Positions 25,997-35,806 of a DNA stretch of 64,000 nt are shown here, piece by piece. The stretch lies in assembly GCA_040389045.1 (NCBI GenBank), contig JAZKAT010000053.1, positions 6,509 through 70,508 on the forward strand. The letters are read 5' to 3'. How positions within the stretch are numbered: position 1 is the first letter of the stretch; every line of letters begins with the position of its first letter. The translations under genes and the position numbers were made by a program. Source of the DNA: UBA5158 sp040389045 (GTDB taxonomy: Bacteria; Pseudomonadota; Gammaproteobacteria; DSM-16500). The notes beneath the pieces are model-generated. The model was not told the DNA's origin. It searched no databases and worked only from the letters and a program-made list of their open reading frames with translations.

Positions 25997-26638
25997 ATGA
26001 AAAAATTACTTACTTTCGCAAAGCAGTTTTTTTTCTACTCAACCTGCCTGCTCCTGGTATCGTGCGCGCATTATCAGGATGAGGATTACTACAACTCGGC
26101 GAGTAACACCCCTCAAAATACTCCGAACAATCGGTTCCAGGACCCCAACTCCGACTTGCCGGCATACCAGCATAACCTCAATTATGACCATGAAGATTTC
26201 ACTAGCCGTATGCCTGCTCATGAAAATACGGGTGGCAAGAAACTGGTGCTGGTTGATCCAAATGTCCATGCCTGGGGAGCTTATGGGACGGATGGCAATT
26301 TAATCCGGGCCGGTATTGCCACAGCAGGTGGCGCGGTATGCCCACCAGATGCCGATGAAGATGATTGTCGCACCAAGTCAGGGACGTTTCATATCTTGTC
26401 TATGCGCGGTGAAGAATGCATCTCCAAGAAATATCCCAGACCTAAAGGCGGCGGTTTAATGCCGTATTGCATGTACTTTAACAATGGCCAGGCATTACAT
26501 GGTTCACCGGATGACATCGTGGTGGAAAATAATGTTAGCCATGGTTGCGTGCGCATGAGAATTCCTGATGCGCAATGGATGTGGAGTAACTTTGCGGGCA
26601 TAGGCACCACAGTTAAAGTGGTTCCCTATACTTCATAA
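25997..26638 (+). CDS. L,D-transpeptidase lipoprotein (YkuD domain)
   Basis: 213 residues from the ATG at 25997 (GGGGTG upstream; a GTG three codons earlier is the other option). The N-terminus is a lipoprotein signal with lipobox LLVSC, then a 60-residue polar linker. The YkuD domain begins at KKLVLVDPN and has the catalytic motif HGSP...VSHGCVRM with His182 and Cys184. It forms 3-3 peptidoglycan cross-links or attaches proteins to peptidoglycan in the periplasm. A strong terminator follows. Confidence 0.92.
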   Translation: MKKLLTFAKQFFFYSTCLLLVSCAHYQDEDYYNSASNTPQNTPNNRFQDPNSDLPAYQHNLNYDHEDFTSRMPAHENTGGKKLVLVDPNVHAWGAYGTDGNLIRAGIATAGGAVCPPDADEDDCRTKSGTFHILSMRGEECISKKYPRPKGGGLMPYCMYFNNGQALHGSPDDIVVENNVSHGCVRMRIPDAQWMWSNFAGIGTTVKVVPYTS

Positions 26639-26660
26639 TGGGATCCGTTAGCTTGATATT

Positions 26661-26700
26661 AAAATGCAGCTTTTGCCAAAAAGGGCAAAAGTTGCATTTT
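26661..26700 (+). terminator. rho-independent terminator after the L,D-transpeptidase
   Basis: A 17-base-pair stem (AAAATGCAGCTTTTGCC with its complement, one G:U pair) and a 6-base A-rich loop. The A and T runs at the two sides make it usable in either direction. Confidence 0.8.
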
Positions 26701-26759
26701 AACGTGGAAATTATGTAAGATGTTGAACACGGAATTCGGGATTTATAAAAGGAATTTAT

Positions 26760-27467
26760 ATGAAAAAACATCTTACATGTCGCTGCTTGCTTGGCTTAAC
26801 AGCGGTAGTCGTTTCTTCTTCACTATTAGCTTCCTCATTAAATAATGACAGAACGCCTTTTTATGTCGCCGCTAAAGTAGGGGTCTTTCAGGCGAGTTTT
26901 AATTCTACTTATTTAGATTTAACCGATGTCATTCAACAAAACATTGCCCAATCTTTTCAACAAAATGGTTATACCGAAGGGTTGGCGATAGGGTTTAGCA
27001 AACTGTTTTACCAGCAATACCTGCTGGGCCTTGAATTAGCGGGTAGTTATGATTCCCATAACGCGAATTTTCAAGCTGGCGCGTCGACGGCGGCATTTTC
27101 CGATAATGTACGGGTCCGTAGTCACTTTGATTTAACCGTAGTGCCTGGCCTCATGTTAAATGATGCTACCGCCATTTATTTGAAATTAGGCGTATCACGC
27201 GCTGCCATCCAGGATACCCTGGTTTCTCCTACCGGCTTTGCGCCAACTAACGTCCGATTAACCAACGATACCAATGCGAACGGCTTTGTTGCCGGCCTTG
27301 GGTTTGAAAGATCTATTATCAAAAATGTATCGGTTTTTGTGGAAGGAAATTATCGGGATTATGGCACCGTCAATTTTGGCGCTTTCCAGAATTTTACCGC
27401 GACTTATACCAATTCTTCACATATTTATACTTATGATGCGTCTTTAGGTGCTGCATATCATTTCTAA
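26760..27467 (+). CDS. outer-membrane beta-barrel protein
   Basis: 235 residues with a signal peptide (ending LLASS), a mature start PFYVAAKVGVFQASF, and strand-turn alternation throughout (LGVSRAAIQD, GFVAGLGFERS, VSVFVEGNYRDYG). It ends in AAYHF with the C-terminal Phe recognised by the BAM machinery. AAGGAA lies before the ATG. It is convergent with the giant gene, the two stops only 3 bases apart. Function unknown. Confidence 0.8.
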   Translation: MKKHLTCRCLLGLTAVVVSSSLLASSLNNDRTPFYVAAKVGVFQASFNSTYLDLTDVIQQNIAQSFQQNGYTEGLAIGFSKLFYQQYLLGLELAGSYDSHNANFQAGASTAAFSDNVRVRSHFDLTVVPGLMLNDATAIYLKLGVSRAAIQDTLVSPTGFAPTNVRLTNDTNANGFVAGLGFERSIIKNVSVFVEGNYRDYGTVNFGAFQNFTATYTNSSHIYTYDASLGAAYHF

Positions 27468-27470
27468 TGA

Positions 27471-30400
27471 TTAAGCGGCTGGTGGTACTGCCTTCCTGGA
27501 GTGGGAAACTGTTTCTAGCTGCGCGGTTTGCCATTCACGAATATCATTAAGTAGTGTACTGTCTTTTTTGATAATTTCACGATGTGGTTCTGATAAATTA
27601 TCTAAGAATACGCTAATCGAGTGTTGAGGGTTTTTTTGCAGTGTATCTTTCAAATCTTCTAAAATTTGAATATGTTCCTGTTGCAACCTTTCTTCATTCT
27701 TGAATAAAGTTGATTTCGAGCCACGGTTCAATTTTAAAAAAGCAATTTCCGCTTCAATACGCTTTTTGATGCCTGTTGGCGGTAATACAATTGTTTCAAG
27801 TTTCTTTATTAACATACCCGTTCGGCCAGCAAATAATTGTCGATATGTTTTGGCAAATTTTTTGTTTTTGGCAATATTTTCTAAAGCAACCGAGAGGCTG
27901 TGATTTTTTAATTGCTCTTTTAACTCGGTCAATAAGGCAATCCGAACTTGCTTCGTTTCGCTTCTACGAAAGGTAGATTTTTCTAATTCATTTTTTAACT
28001 GGCCAATTTGCTGAGTAATTTTTTGCTGAACATAACTTGATTCTGCGTATCTTTCGGTAATACCTAGTCTGGCGTGAACATCTATATCCGCTTCTTCTGA
28101 AGATTTAAAGTTATCAATAACTTTTTTGCCAATTTCACTATTGGCTATATAAGAATTTATTTCGGTAATTTGGTTAATTAACGGCGTTTGCCTGCTTATC
28201 AGTAATTGGTATTCTTCGGGATATTTACCGCTAATATGCGATAAGGCATCACCTATGCGGTAACCTTGTTTAGAAAGCAAAGATTTAAGCAATTCCAAGC
28301 CTTTGATAGATTTTTCAAAGTCTTTTCTAGTTTCTAATGAAAATAATCTATGGCTGGCATGGTTGATGCGCGTAATTTCATGATCTATAAGATCTAAAAT
28401 ATCATCCGTTGTTGATGAAACTTTTTGGATTTCTAACATCATTATGCCAGTGCGTCCATCCCCTAATTGATGCATATTTTCTCGAAGCAAAGGATTTCTT
28501 TGCATCATTTTTAACGCACGGTCAAATGGAAAATGTTTTATTTTTTCTTTGAAATCGGTTAATAAAGAAATTTTGATGTCTTTGGTTTTGAAAAAGTTAT
28601 ACCACCGGTCTTTTTCAACAGTTAATTCATCGATTCGTTGATTGAGGAGGGCGGTGATGGCGCTATGTTTTTGGTTTGACATGCCGGCTAGTTCAAGCAT
28701 ATGTTGTCGCAGGGTTCGTTTATCCGCTAAACCGGATATTTTGATTGCAGAGTTTATGCTCTCAACAATATAGTCACGTGGCAATTGATTTTCAAAGAGC
28801 ATGCCTTGTCTTTGATTAATAATAGCGGTGGCATACGGAGGACGTTCTTCCGGTTTAAATTCATAACCAAAATCGTCTACCATTTGATTGAAGCTAGCTA
28901 ACACATTATTTATTGATATACCCTTCTGGAATTCATAGGTGGTAATTTCAGCAGGCCCCGTATCAGTAAGAAAGTTAGTAACTTTAAACCGGTCTATGCC
29001 TAGCATAATATCGCGAAATACCAGATTTAACGCCTGTATCGTAGTCGATAACTGTTCTTTAAGTAATTCATTGAGAGTGCCATAGGTTTGTGCTGAATTA
29101 TTTGTTAGGGTATTTAGATGGGGATAAATATTGTAAACTAATTTAAGCGCATCATAGAGTTTACAAGGTGATTTCGAGAATTCGCGAACTTCTTTCAATA
29201 CACTTAAAATATCATCAACCGTTTTTTTAGCAGCTTCTCTGGCAAGAGGGCTGGCAGGTAATTTGTCTTCAAAAGATAATAATAATTCTTGAATTGAATC
29301 TAATCGCTGATTTAAATCAACCGCTTCGAAGAAAATCTTATCGTGTTGGTTTAGAGCTTGAAAAAATGGATTGTTAGCGAATTGTTGCGTGTGAGCAGCG
29401 GCTTTGGGTGGCATGAGAGCGCTTAATTGTTTTTGCACGCCGGACGCGGTACTAATTTTTTCGATAAAGGAAAAAACATCAAAATCATCAACGTCATTGT
29501 ACAGATCATAATAGGCCGAGGTCAAATCATGCATATTGCTATAAAGCGCAGGAAATTTGGCTGCCAAGCTCATGAGCCCCTGATTTTTGCCATAATAATA
29601 TTCGATAATAGGCGCGTGCGTCTTGTCCAGTTTTTCAAACAATATTCGGGCATTGATTAGCAAATTATAAAATTTCTTATAATCTTGTATCCTGCCGGGT
29701 TCAAGGCTTTTAGTACGGATGATAAATCTACCTTCTTCATCTTTATCGGCATCAGCAAAAAATTCCTGATAGACATTATTATTCAACATGGATTGAAATA
29801 AATGCTCTGTAGTCGTTTCCAGGCTTTTAATACTAGCGATGGTAGATTCATAGAAAGACGGTTGATTGGCGTCGGCTCCAATTTCAGGTGGCTGTTCTGG
29901 CATAGGCTTAGGTAGCTGTACCGCATCAATGTTCGGCCTAACCACTTGCATGATAGGAGGTGGGGGAGTATTAACAACCTGGTATTCCTGTTTAGTCAGG
30001 TTTATCACATCCCATTGACGCAATTTTTCAAATAATTCCTGTTCATATTCAAAAAGTAGAGTTTTTTGCTCGGGAAATAAATTCGCGGTAACGTTAGTCA
30101 ATGAACTATTTGGATTGCGGATTAATTGATCTTTTAATTGCGCTAGAGCATAAATACGGTCTTCAATAAATTGCTCTTGTTCACTGAACAGGGAATATTC
30201 CTGGCTACGCATTTTTTTCAGGCGCGAAATGGCATAATCGACATATTTACTTTTTTCACTGGGAGTGACTTCTGATAGTTCAAGCTTATTCATTAGCGTA
30301 CCGGTACGACCTTCGTGCAACAAATAGAAAGTCGAGCGAAATTGTTTATTACTGGCTATGTTTTCCAGAGCAGCATCAAGGGTGCGAGTGTTTAATTGCA

Positions 30401-33400
30401 GTTTTAATTCATTAAGTAATAAGATTTTTTGTTCTTTTATATCTTTGCTAAAAAAAGTATGGGTCAATTCATTGGTTAATTCGAGAATGCGTTTGTCGAT
30501 TTCATTTTTTACATAACCATATTTGAGATGAACTTCCCTTGGTGAATAGTGTAATTTAGTATTGGCTGGATCTATGTAATCTATTACTTTATTGCCATAT
30601 ACTGCTTTGGGAATGAGATCGCTTGAAATCATCAATTCATTAATAAATGGCAAGTCTCTTCTTAATAAAGTTTGATACTCTTCCGGATTAGTCGCGTTAA
30701 GTTCACGCAAGGCTTCGTCAAGTGGAAATCCTGGTTTAACCATTAATTTCCTGAGTTTTTCCAGAGCTAAAATTCTTGCTTCATTGACGCTGCGTTTGAA
30801 TTTAATAAAGAATAAAATGCGTTGATCTCGACTTTCTTTTAATTTATTTATTTCAAGATCAATTTTCCTGATTATCTCTTGGGGTGAAGCGTCGCTTAGT
30901 AGTTGTATTTGTCTTAATATCTTGCCAGTACGGCCTTGCCAGAGCATAGGCATTTTTTTACGATCCAGTGGATTATTTAACGATACGCTTTGCAACGCCG
31001 TATCCAGTGAATTAGTTTTGGCGATTTCCATTCTTAATTTGCTTAACAAAGTGATTTTTTTGTCCCTGACGTTCGATGAAAGCCATTGGTACAAGCCAGT
31101 TGCGAATTTTTCTATTAATTTAAACGGGCTTTCCAAATAAATTATCCGTAAACCTTTTTTTAATAAGTTAAGTTGTTGTTGTATAACGCCACTTATTCCA
31201 CTCCAAAAGGACTGTTCATCTTTTAAATTGGCTATTCTTATGGCGATTAAATTTTCAGCTGTGTCGAAACGTTTTCTTACATGGGTAATTTCTGCTGAAT
31301 GTTTTTTGGTTATGCTTTGCGACTCTACGGTCTGCTCCGCCGATTTGATACGTGAAATCAGCAATTCCTTTGGCGTATTGGGATAAGTCAGCATTAATTT
31401 TCGTTGGTTAAGGATTGCGAGAGAATAGGGGTAGCGTTCTTCGGGTTTTAATTCATAACCGGTTTTTTCAATCGCTTCATTAAAGGATTCGAGCATCGTT
31501 TTCAGCGAAATTCCATCCGCGAATTCATAGGAACTTAAGGTGCCCGTTTTTAAATGATACTCAATTTCAAATTGATCCAGATTAAGTACTGCATCTCTAA
31601 AGATTAAATTTAGTTGTTGGGCGGTCATTAATAAATGATCTTTGAACACTGTTTGTAATGAAATATAACTCTTGGGCAATTCATTAATTAACAACTGTAT
31701 CTTTGGATAAACCTCGTAAACAAATTTAAGCACGTCTAACAGGCTTTTTGGTGAACCTTTTAAATTGTCAAATTCAAGTATAATTTTATTAATATCATTT
31801 ATCGTTCGCTGGATATTATCACTGGCTTGACCACCTTTGGGCAGGTTTTTATTAAAATCATTTAATATAGCTTTTAAAGCATTTATCTTATCATCGGTAC
31901 CTTTCAACATGGCAATCCAGCTTTCTCCCTGATTCAAATGCGAGAGATAAAATGGATTGGTGGTAAGTTGCTGTTTGCCGAGTTCAAGATTGAAAGGGAT
32001 GATTTTTTGTAATTCGTGATTTAATCCGGAAACCGATGACAAGTTTCTTAATAAAGTCATCGCGCCTAATGGTTCTATGTAAGCATATAATTCATTATAA
32101 GATGCCAGCCATTCGGTATAATCCGCATAAAGTTTGGGAGATTTTATAATGGTATTGTAGAGATCAAAAGGTTGGATGGTTTGTAAATGTAATTTACTGG
32201 TTTTTTCAAAAAAGATTTCCATGTTGACTAGCATGTTATGAAAACGCATGTAATTAACAATCTTAGCGTTTTCACTATTGACTGCGGGTAAAACAAACAG
32301 ACCGGTTTTAGATTTTTCCGCATTTCTAAAATATTTATCATAATAAAATGGCTCAATAATATTTGCCAGTAAGTCTTCGACGTGTGTTCTGATCTTAATA
32401 ACCGAAGTTTTGGCGCTTAGATAGATGTTCGGGGTGGGCAAAGGTTCATGATAATAATTCAAAAAATCACGCATTCTTTTCAAATCATCGCCAGTGAAGT
32501 TTGCTTTTTCTTTTAATGCAAGATTAACTTCGGCAGGAGTAAAATTCGCGTTTTCTACTAATATTTCTTTTACTTCTTCTAGAGTAAAACTCTCTTTTAC
32601 AGCTAATAACTTTTCCAGCTGATCTTCGACGGATGCTTGGTTTGCTTCTAATAAAATATTCATTTCTTCAGATGGGAAATTAACTTCATCAATATTGATA
32701 TCAAGACGATCTGCTGTTTCTTTAATTAACTCATTCACTTCGTCAGGAGTGAGGATGGTATATTTAACTAAAATTTTCCTGATTTCTGCAGTAAAGTCTG
32801 ATTTCCCTTTTAGAATTTTATTTAATCCAGCGGCGTTTAACTTAGCTTGTCTTTCTAAGATATTCTGCAGGTCTTCAGCATAAAAAAGTTTTTTTCCATA
32901 TAATATATTTTTTAGCATCCCAGTAAACCCAGCTAAACCTTCCTCAGAGATGCTGACATCATCAAACAAGGATTTGTCTGCAGCGTCACTTTTTAAGTCG
33001 GCCAGTGAGTCAAATGTTTGAGTGGAGTCTTCAAAAGCCAGCAGGGGGATTTTAGTTTTTTTAGCAGCATTATAGTAATAAAGTTGATACAGACCTTGTT
33101 TGCTTTGGACTAAAAAATAAGTGTCACGGACAATGTTTTTGAATAATTCTTTCGAATTAAATGTTTTTTCGGTCACAACTTTAAATAAAATACCATCCTC
33201 CTTGCTAAGTAAGTCACGAAGTTTGGCTAGTTTGGCGGTAATTTTCGGGTTTTTATCGGCTGGAATCTCTTCTTCATACTCGTCATCGTCGTCGCTTAAT
33301 TCAATACTTTCTACCAGATCTTTATCTTTCGGTATGTCAATTAATTCATACATATCGTCCAAAGCAGGATTTTGTGGCTCTTGAACTTCTTGCAGAGCAA

Positions 33401-33758
33401 TTAGCGCATCGCGCAAATTAATTTTCTCATCAACTTGCGTCAAGATGAGTGGATCAATCTGGCGAACACGATTTAAAAAGTCTTTATCGATTTCAATTTT
33501 ACGCGCCCATTTTTCTTCGCCGCGGTCAACGCAATAAAGCTGTAGTTCACCTTTAGGCGTATTAATAAAATAATAAGTACGTTTTTCCAGAGTATGTTTT
33601 TTTTGTTTTAATATTTTTAGCTGGGAGGCGGGTAATAAATAGATATCATTTTCGTCATAGTCTTCAGGAGAAAATTTCATTGCTTTCTCTTGAATAACGT
33701 CGACTTCTTTATCGATTTGTTGTGGCTTTGACCCCCACAACCAGCTTAATGAAAACAC
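27471..33758 (-). CDS. 2095-residue internally duplicated protein, candidate secreted effector
   Basis: One open frame of 2095 codons from a GTG (GGGGG 8 bases upstream). No signal peptide and no long membrane helix. Residues about 1-430 are acidic and then made of short helical repeats (FTLEEVKEIL, FTPAEVNLAL, FTGDDLKRM). Two large homologous halves follow. Module A occupies about 470-800 and 1330-1660 and shares LFEK/FFEK and KPEERxPYxxAIxNQR. Each A is followed by two copies of a roughly 75-residue module B with a GRTG motif, at residues 942, 1150, 1768 and 1978, so corresponding motifs are 826-828 residues apart. A Pro-rich linker (PPPP) joins the halves. No known family recognised. Size and helical repeats suggest a type IV effector or a large scaffold. 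Confidence 0.8.
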   Translation of the reverse strand: MFSLSWLWGSKPQQIDKEVDVIQEKAMKFSPEDYDENDIYLLPASQLKILKQKKHTLEKRTYYFINTPKGELQLYCVDRGEEKWARKIEIDKDFLNRVRQIDPLILTQVDEKINLRDALIALQEVQEPQNPALDDMYELIDIPKDKDLVESIELSDDDDEYEEEIPADKNPKITAKLAKLRDLLSKEDGILFKVVTEKTFNSKELFKNIVRDTYFLVQSKQGLYQLYYYNAAKKTKIPLLAFEDSTQTFDSLADLKSDAADKSLFDDVSISEEGLAGFTGMLKNILYGKKLFYAEDLQNILERQAKLNAAGLNKILKGKSDFTAEIRKILVKYTILTPDEVNELIKETADRLDINIDEVNFPSEEMNILLEANQASVEDQLEKLLAVKESFTLEEVKEILVENANFTPAEVNLALKEKANFTGDDLKRMRDFLNYYHEPLPTPNIYLSAKTSVIKIRTHVEDLLANIIEPFYYDKYFRNAEKSKTGLFVLPAVNSENAKIVNYMRFHNMLVNMEIFFEKTSKLHLQTIQPFDLYNTIIKSPKLYADYTEWLASYNELYAYIEPLGAMTLLRNLSSVSGLNHELQKIIPFNLELGKQQLTTNPFYLSHLNQGESWIAMLKGTDDKINALKAILNDFNKNLPKGGQASDNIQRTINDINKIILEFDNLKGSPKSLLDVLKFVYEVYPKIQLLINELPKSYISLQTVFKDHLLMTAQQLNLIFRDAVLNLDQFEIEYHLKTGTLSSYEFADGISLKTMLESFNEAIEKTGYELKPEERYPYSLAILNQRKLMLTYPNTPKELLISRIKSAEQTVESQSITKKHSAEITHVRKRFDTAENLIAIRIANLKDEQSFWSGISGVIQQQLNLLKKGLRIIYLESPFKLIEKFATGLYQWLSSNVRDKKITLLSKLRMEIAKTNSLDTALQSVSLNNPLDRKKMPMLWQGRTGKILRQIQLLSDASPQEIIRKIDLEINKLKESRDQRILFFIKFKRSVNEARILALEKLRKLMVKPGFPLDEALRELNATNPEEYQTLLRRDLPFINELMISSDLIPKAVYGNKVIDYIDPANTKLHYSPREVHLKYGYVKNEIDKRILELTNELTHTFFSKDIKEQKILLLNELKLQLNTRTLDAALENIASNKQFRSTFYLLHEGRTGTLMNKLELSEVTPSEKSKYVDYAISRLKKMRSQEYSLFSEQEQFIEDRIYALAQLKDQLIRNPNSSLTNVTANLFPEQKTLLFEYEQELFEKLRQWDVINLTKQEYQVVNTPPPPIMQVVRPNIDAVQLPKPMPEQPPEIGADANQPSFYESTIASIKSLETTTEHLFQSMLNNNVYQEFFADADKDEEGRFIIRTKSLEPGRIQDYKKFYNLLINARILFEKLDKTHAPIIEYYYGKNQGLMSLAAKFPALYSNMHDLTSAYYDLYNDVDDFDVFSFIEKISTASGVQKQLSALMPPKAAAHTQQFANNPFFQALNQHDKIFFEAVDLNQRLDSIQELLLSFEDKLPASPLAREAAKKTVDDILSVLKEVREFSKSPCKLYDALKLVYNIYPHLNTLTNNSAQTYGTLNELLKEQLSTTIQALNLVFRDIMLGIDRFKVTNFLTDTGPAEITTYEFQKGISINNVLASFNQMVDDFGYEFKPEERPPYATAIINQRQGMLFENQLPRDYIVESINSAIKISGLADKRTLRQHMLELAGMSNQKHSAITALLNQRIDELTVEKDRWYNFFKTKDIKISLLTDFKEKIKHFPFDRALKMMQRNPLLRENMHQLGDGRTGIMMLEIQKVSSTTDDILDLIDHEITRINHASHRLFSLETRKDFEKSIKGLELLKSLLSKQGYRIGDALSHISGKYPEEYQLLISRQTPLINQITEINSYIANSEIGKKVIDNFKSSEEADIDVHARLGITERYAESSYVQQKITQQIGQLKNELEKSTFRRSETKQVRIALLTELKEQLKNHSLSVALENIAKNKKFAKTYRQLFAGRTGMLIKKLETIVLPPTGIKKRIEAEIAFLKLNRGSKSTLFKNEERLQQEHIQILEDLKDTLQKNPQHSISVFLDNLSEPHREIIKKDSTLLNDIREWQTAQLETVSHSRKAVPPAA

Positions 33759-33864
33759 CGGATACCCCCGTTTGTTTTTATGTCCTTTTGTAGTTCTATT
33801 ATAGCATTGATGGTAACAATATGATCATATGGGTTTTTTTAGGCATAAAAACAAGGTGTTACTT

Positions 33865-34461
33865 TCAGCTATCATCCCGCCTTTTCGCCACAGGCTTGTC
33901 CAGGCCAAACAGGATATTTCCCAGCAGGACCATGATGCTTGCGGTTAAACCCCAGATTAAGACATTACCTTGACGGTAACTATACGTGGGGTGACGTTTG
34001 CTTAAGCGTTCCATGGTTTCATCGCGATTAATTAACCTTAAATCTTCAAGGGAGAAATAAAATAATTCAGCAATTTCTTCACTGGAGTAGTGTTGCAATG
34101 CCATAAATTCTTTTTTAGCAATGACGGCGACAAAGGGACGTACCAGACTGTGATAATGATCGTAAAAATCATCTAACTGACCAATGATTTGATAATGCTC
34201 TGGACTTAAATTTAATTCTTCCTGCGTTTCACGTAGCGCGGTAAATTGTAAATCGCTATCCGATAATTCTTTCATGCCACCCGGAAAACAATAATCGCCA
34301 ACATACGTGGCCACTGTTTCCGAACGTTTGGTGACTAATAATGAAAAATTATTTTCATCATCAAACATCAGCAGTATTAATACCGCAGCAGAGTGCGGTG
34401 TATTAGGGGCCGTGACAGGTTGATAGTTTTGCAACGTCTTAACGATACTATCAAGGTCCAT
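33865..34461 (-). CDS. Nudix hydrolase, CoA pyrophosphatase-like
   Basis: 198 residues. The Nudix box is complete: GGMKELSD, then ALRETQEELNL with the REUxEExGU catalytic core. Upstream YCFPGG and the downstream HYHSLVRPFVAVI pattern match the NUDT7/YeaB CoA-diphosphatase group. It would hydrolyse CoA or related nucleotide diphosphates in the cytoplasm. Start at ATG 34461, downstream of the lipoprotein gene by 15 bases. Confidence 0.88.
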   Translation of the reverse strand: MDLDSIVKTLQNYQPVTAPNTPHSAAVLILLMFDDENNFSLLVTKRSETVATYVGDYCFPGGMKELSDSDLQFTALRETQEELNLSPEHYQIIGQLDDFYDHYHSLVRPFVAVIAKKEFMALQHYSSEEIAELFYFSLEDLRLINRDETMERLSKRHPTYSYRQGNVLIWGLTASIMVLLGNILFGLDKPVAKRRDDS

Positions 34462-34476
34462 AACTCACACCATAAA

Positions 34477-34863
34477 TTAATGATGATGTCCGCCACCACC
34501 GCCGTGATAGCCACCATGGTATCCACCGTTGTACCCGCCGTGATAACCACCGTGATAACCATTATACCCGCCATGATAATAACCATGGTTATAGTAACCG
34601 TGGTTATAATAGCCATGATTATAATACCCGTTAGATCGGTAGTAGCCATGGTTGTAATAACCATAATTACCAAACCAGTATGATGTTCCCGCATAAGGAT
34701 AATAGGTATAGGGATAGTAATAATCATTAGGATAATTATAAGCAGGTGATGAATAGTAATAACCACCGTCGGTCACATACGTAGGACCATTAGTGGGTGT
34801 TACTACACATCCTGTGGTGAGAGCGGCTAACAAAGTCACTGTCATTAGCTTAATAGTTTTCAT
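34477..34863 (-). CDS. Gly/Tyr/His-rich repeat lipoprotein
   Basis: 128 residues from the ATG at 34863, chosen because it gives a proper lipoprotein signal (MKTIKLMTVTLLAALTTGC). A longer open frame upstream lacks one. The mature part is low-complexity: Tyr-rich (YYYSSPAYNYPNDYYYPY) and then tandem YYNHG and GGYHGGY units, ending GGGGGHHH. His-rich tails may bind metal ions; the aromatic/Gly composition resembles surface or adhesive proteins. Function unknown. Confidence 0.75.
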   Translation of the reverse strand: MKTIKLMTVTLLAALTTGCVVTPTNGPTYVTDGGYYYSSPAYNYPNDYYYPYTYYPYAGTSYWFGNYGYYNHGYYRSNGYYNHGYYNHGYYNHGYYHGGYNGYHGGYHGGYNGGYHGGYHGGGGGHHH

Positions 34864-34952
34864 TTTAAAAAACCCCCACAAGGTATTTTCTCTATTATAA
34901 TCTTTTTGGGAGTGAGCAAATAAAATACTTTTATTTGCGAGTAGAATGAACA

Positions 34953-35225
34953 CTATAAAGGATATTGGCACCAGGCATCACAAGTTTCATTGTTGCGGAG
35001 GTTATAAATTAATGTTTCTGTACAATTTCCATCGGTGTTGCCAAAAGGCAGTTCAACCTGGTCGCCAACTTGGAAACCATAACAAGCGGACTTTGCCGAG
35101 TATTGTACGCCATCGATGATGAAATCCTGGTCCCCGATAGCTGATTCCACAGTGAAAGCCGCCACGGCAGGCAGGGTAAAACTCATTAACAGGAGGAAGA
35201 GCAAAGATAGGGAAGTTTTTTTCAT
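34953..35225 (-). CDS. small secreted Cys-containing protein
   Basis: 90 residues with a clear Sec signal (MKKTSLSLLFLLLMSFTLPAVA). The mature 68 residues contain four Cys (ACYGF, GNCTE, ETCDAWCQ), suggesting two disulfides in the periplasm or outside. No family recognised. On the same strand as the lipoprotein gene downstream. Confidence 0.65.
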   Translation of the reverse strand: MKKTSLSLLFLLLMSFTLPAVAAFTVESAIGDQDFIIDGVQYSAKSACYGFQVGDQVELPFGNTDGNCTETLIYNLRNNETCDAWCQYPL

Positions 35226-35380
35226 CGGGCTTTCCTATGGAGTAAGCCCCATTATAGCGATTTTTGAGCTTTATGCGAAGGTGTAAGCAATTGATTTTGT
35301 TAATTAAATATTATGTAAAAAATGATTAAATATTACTCAAAAATAGGTTTATAATTATATTAATAACGAGGATGTGTTCT

Positions 35381-35806
35381 ATGAAAACCCCTGGTTTGAT
35401 TCGGCAGCGCGGTTTTACATTAATCGAATTGATGATTACGGTGACTATTGTCGCCATTTTGGCGGGTATTGCTGTACCAACGTATCTCAATTATTCCAAA
35501 CGTGCTTATTATGCTGAAATCGTTAACGCGACAGCGCCATTTAAGTTAGGCGTAGTCGAATGTTTTCAAAACCTGGGTGCGTTAACCAATTGCAACGGCG
35601 GTTCGAATTACATTCCCGCAAACATTACTAGTACAACTGGCGGCGTTGCCTCGGCACGAGTCGCAGCAGGCGTCATTACTGTTACACCCGTTGCACAGAA
35701 TGGTATTCTAGGGTCAGATACTTATATTCTAACTCCAACCGTAGTGGGTACTACTATTACCTGGCGTTCCTCAGGCGGTGGTGTATCAGACGACCTAGCT
35801 CAATAA
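35381..35806 (+). CDS. type IV pilin-like protein
   Basis: 141 residues from the ATG at 35381 (GAGG 8 bases upstream; an ATG three codons earlier overlaps it). A prepilin leader with cleavage after Gly11 is followed by FTLIELMITVTIVAILAGIA, with Glu at mature position 5. Two Cys (ECFQ, NCNG) may form the usual disulfide. It resembles PilA/PilE major or minor pilins. Its end overlaps the convergent sohB gene by 12 bases. Confidence 0.88.
   Translation: MKTPGLIRQRGFTLIELMITVTIVAILAGIAVPTYLNYSKRAYYAEIVNATAPFKLGVVECFQNLGALTNCNGGSNYIPANITSTTGGVASARVAAGVITVTPVAQNGILGSDTYILTPTVVGTTITWRSSGGGVSDDLAQ

Noticed and set aside
26720..26748. Sigma70 promoter (TTGAAC ... TATAAA) before the barrel gene
   Set aside because: The -10 lies so close to the ATG that no leader with the ribosome-binding site would remain.
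34393..34683. Plus-strand frame opposite the Gly/Tyr/His lipoprotein
   Set aside because: An Ile/Val/Thr-rich shadow of the repetitive codons; no start signal.
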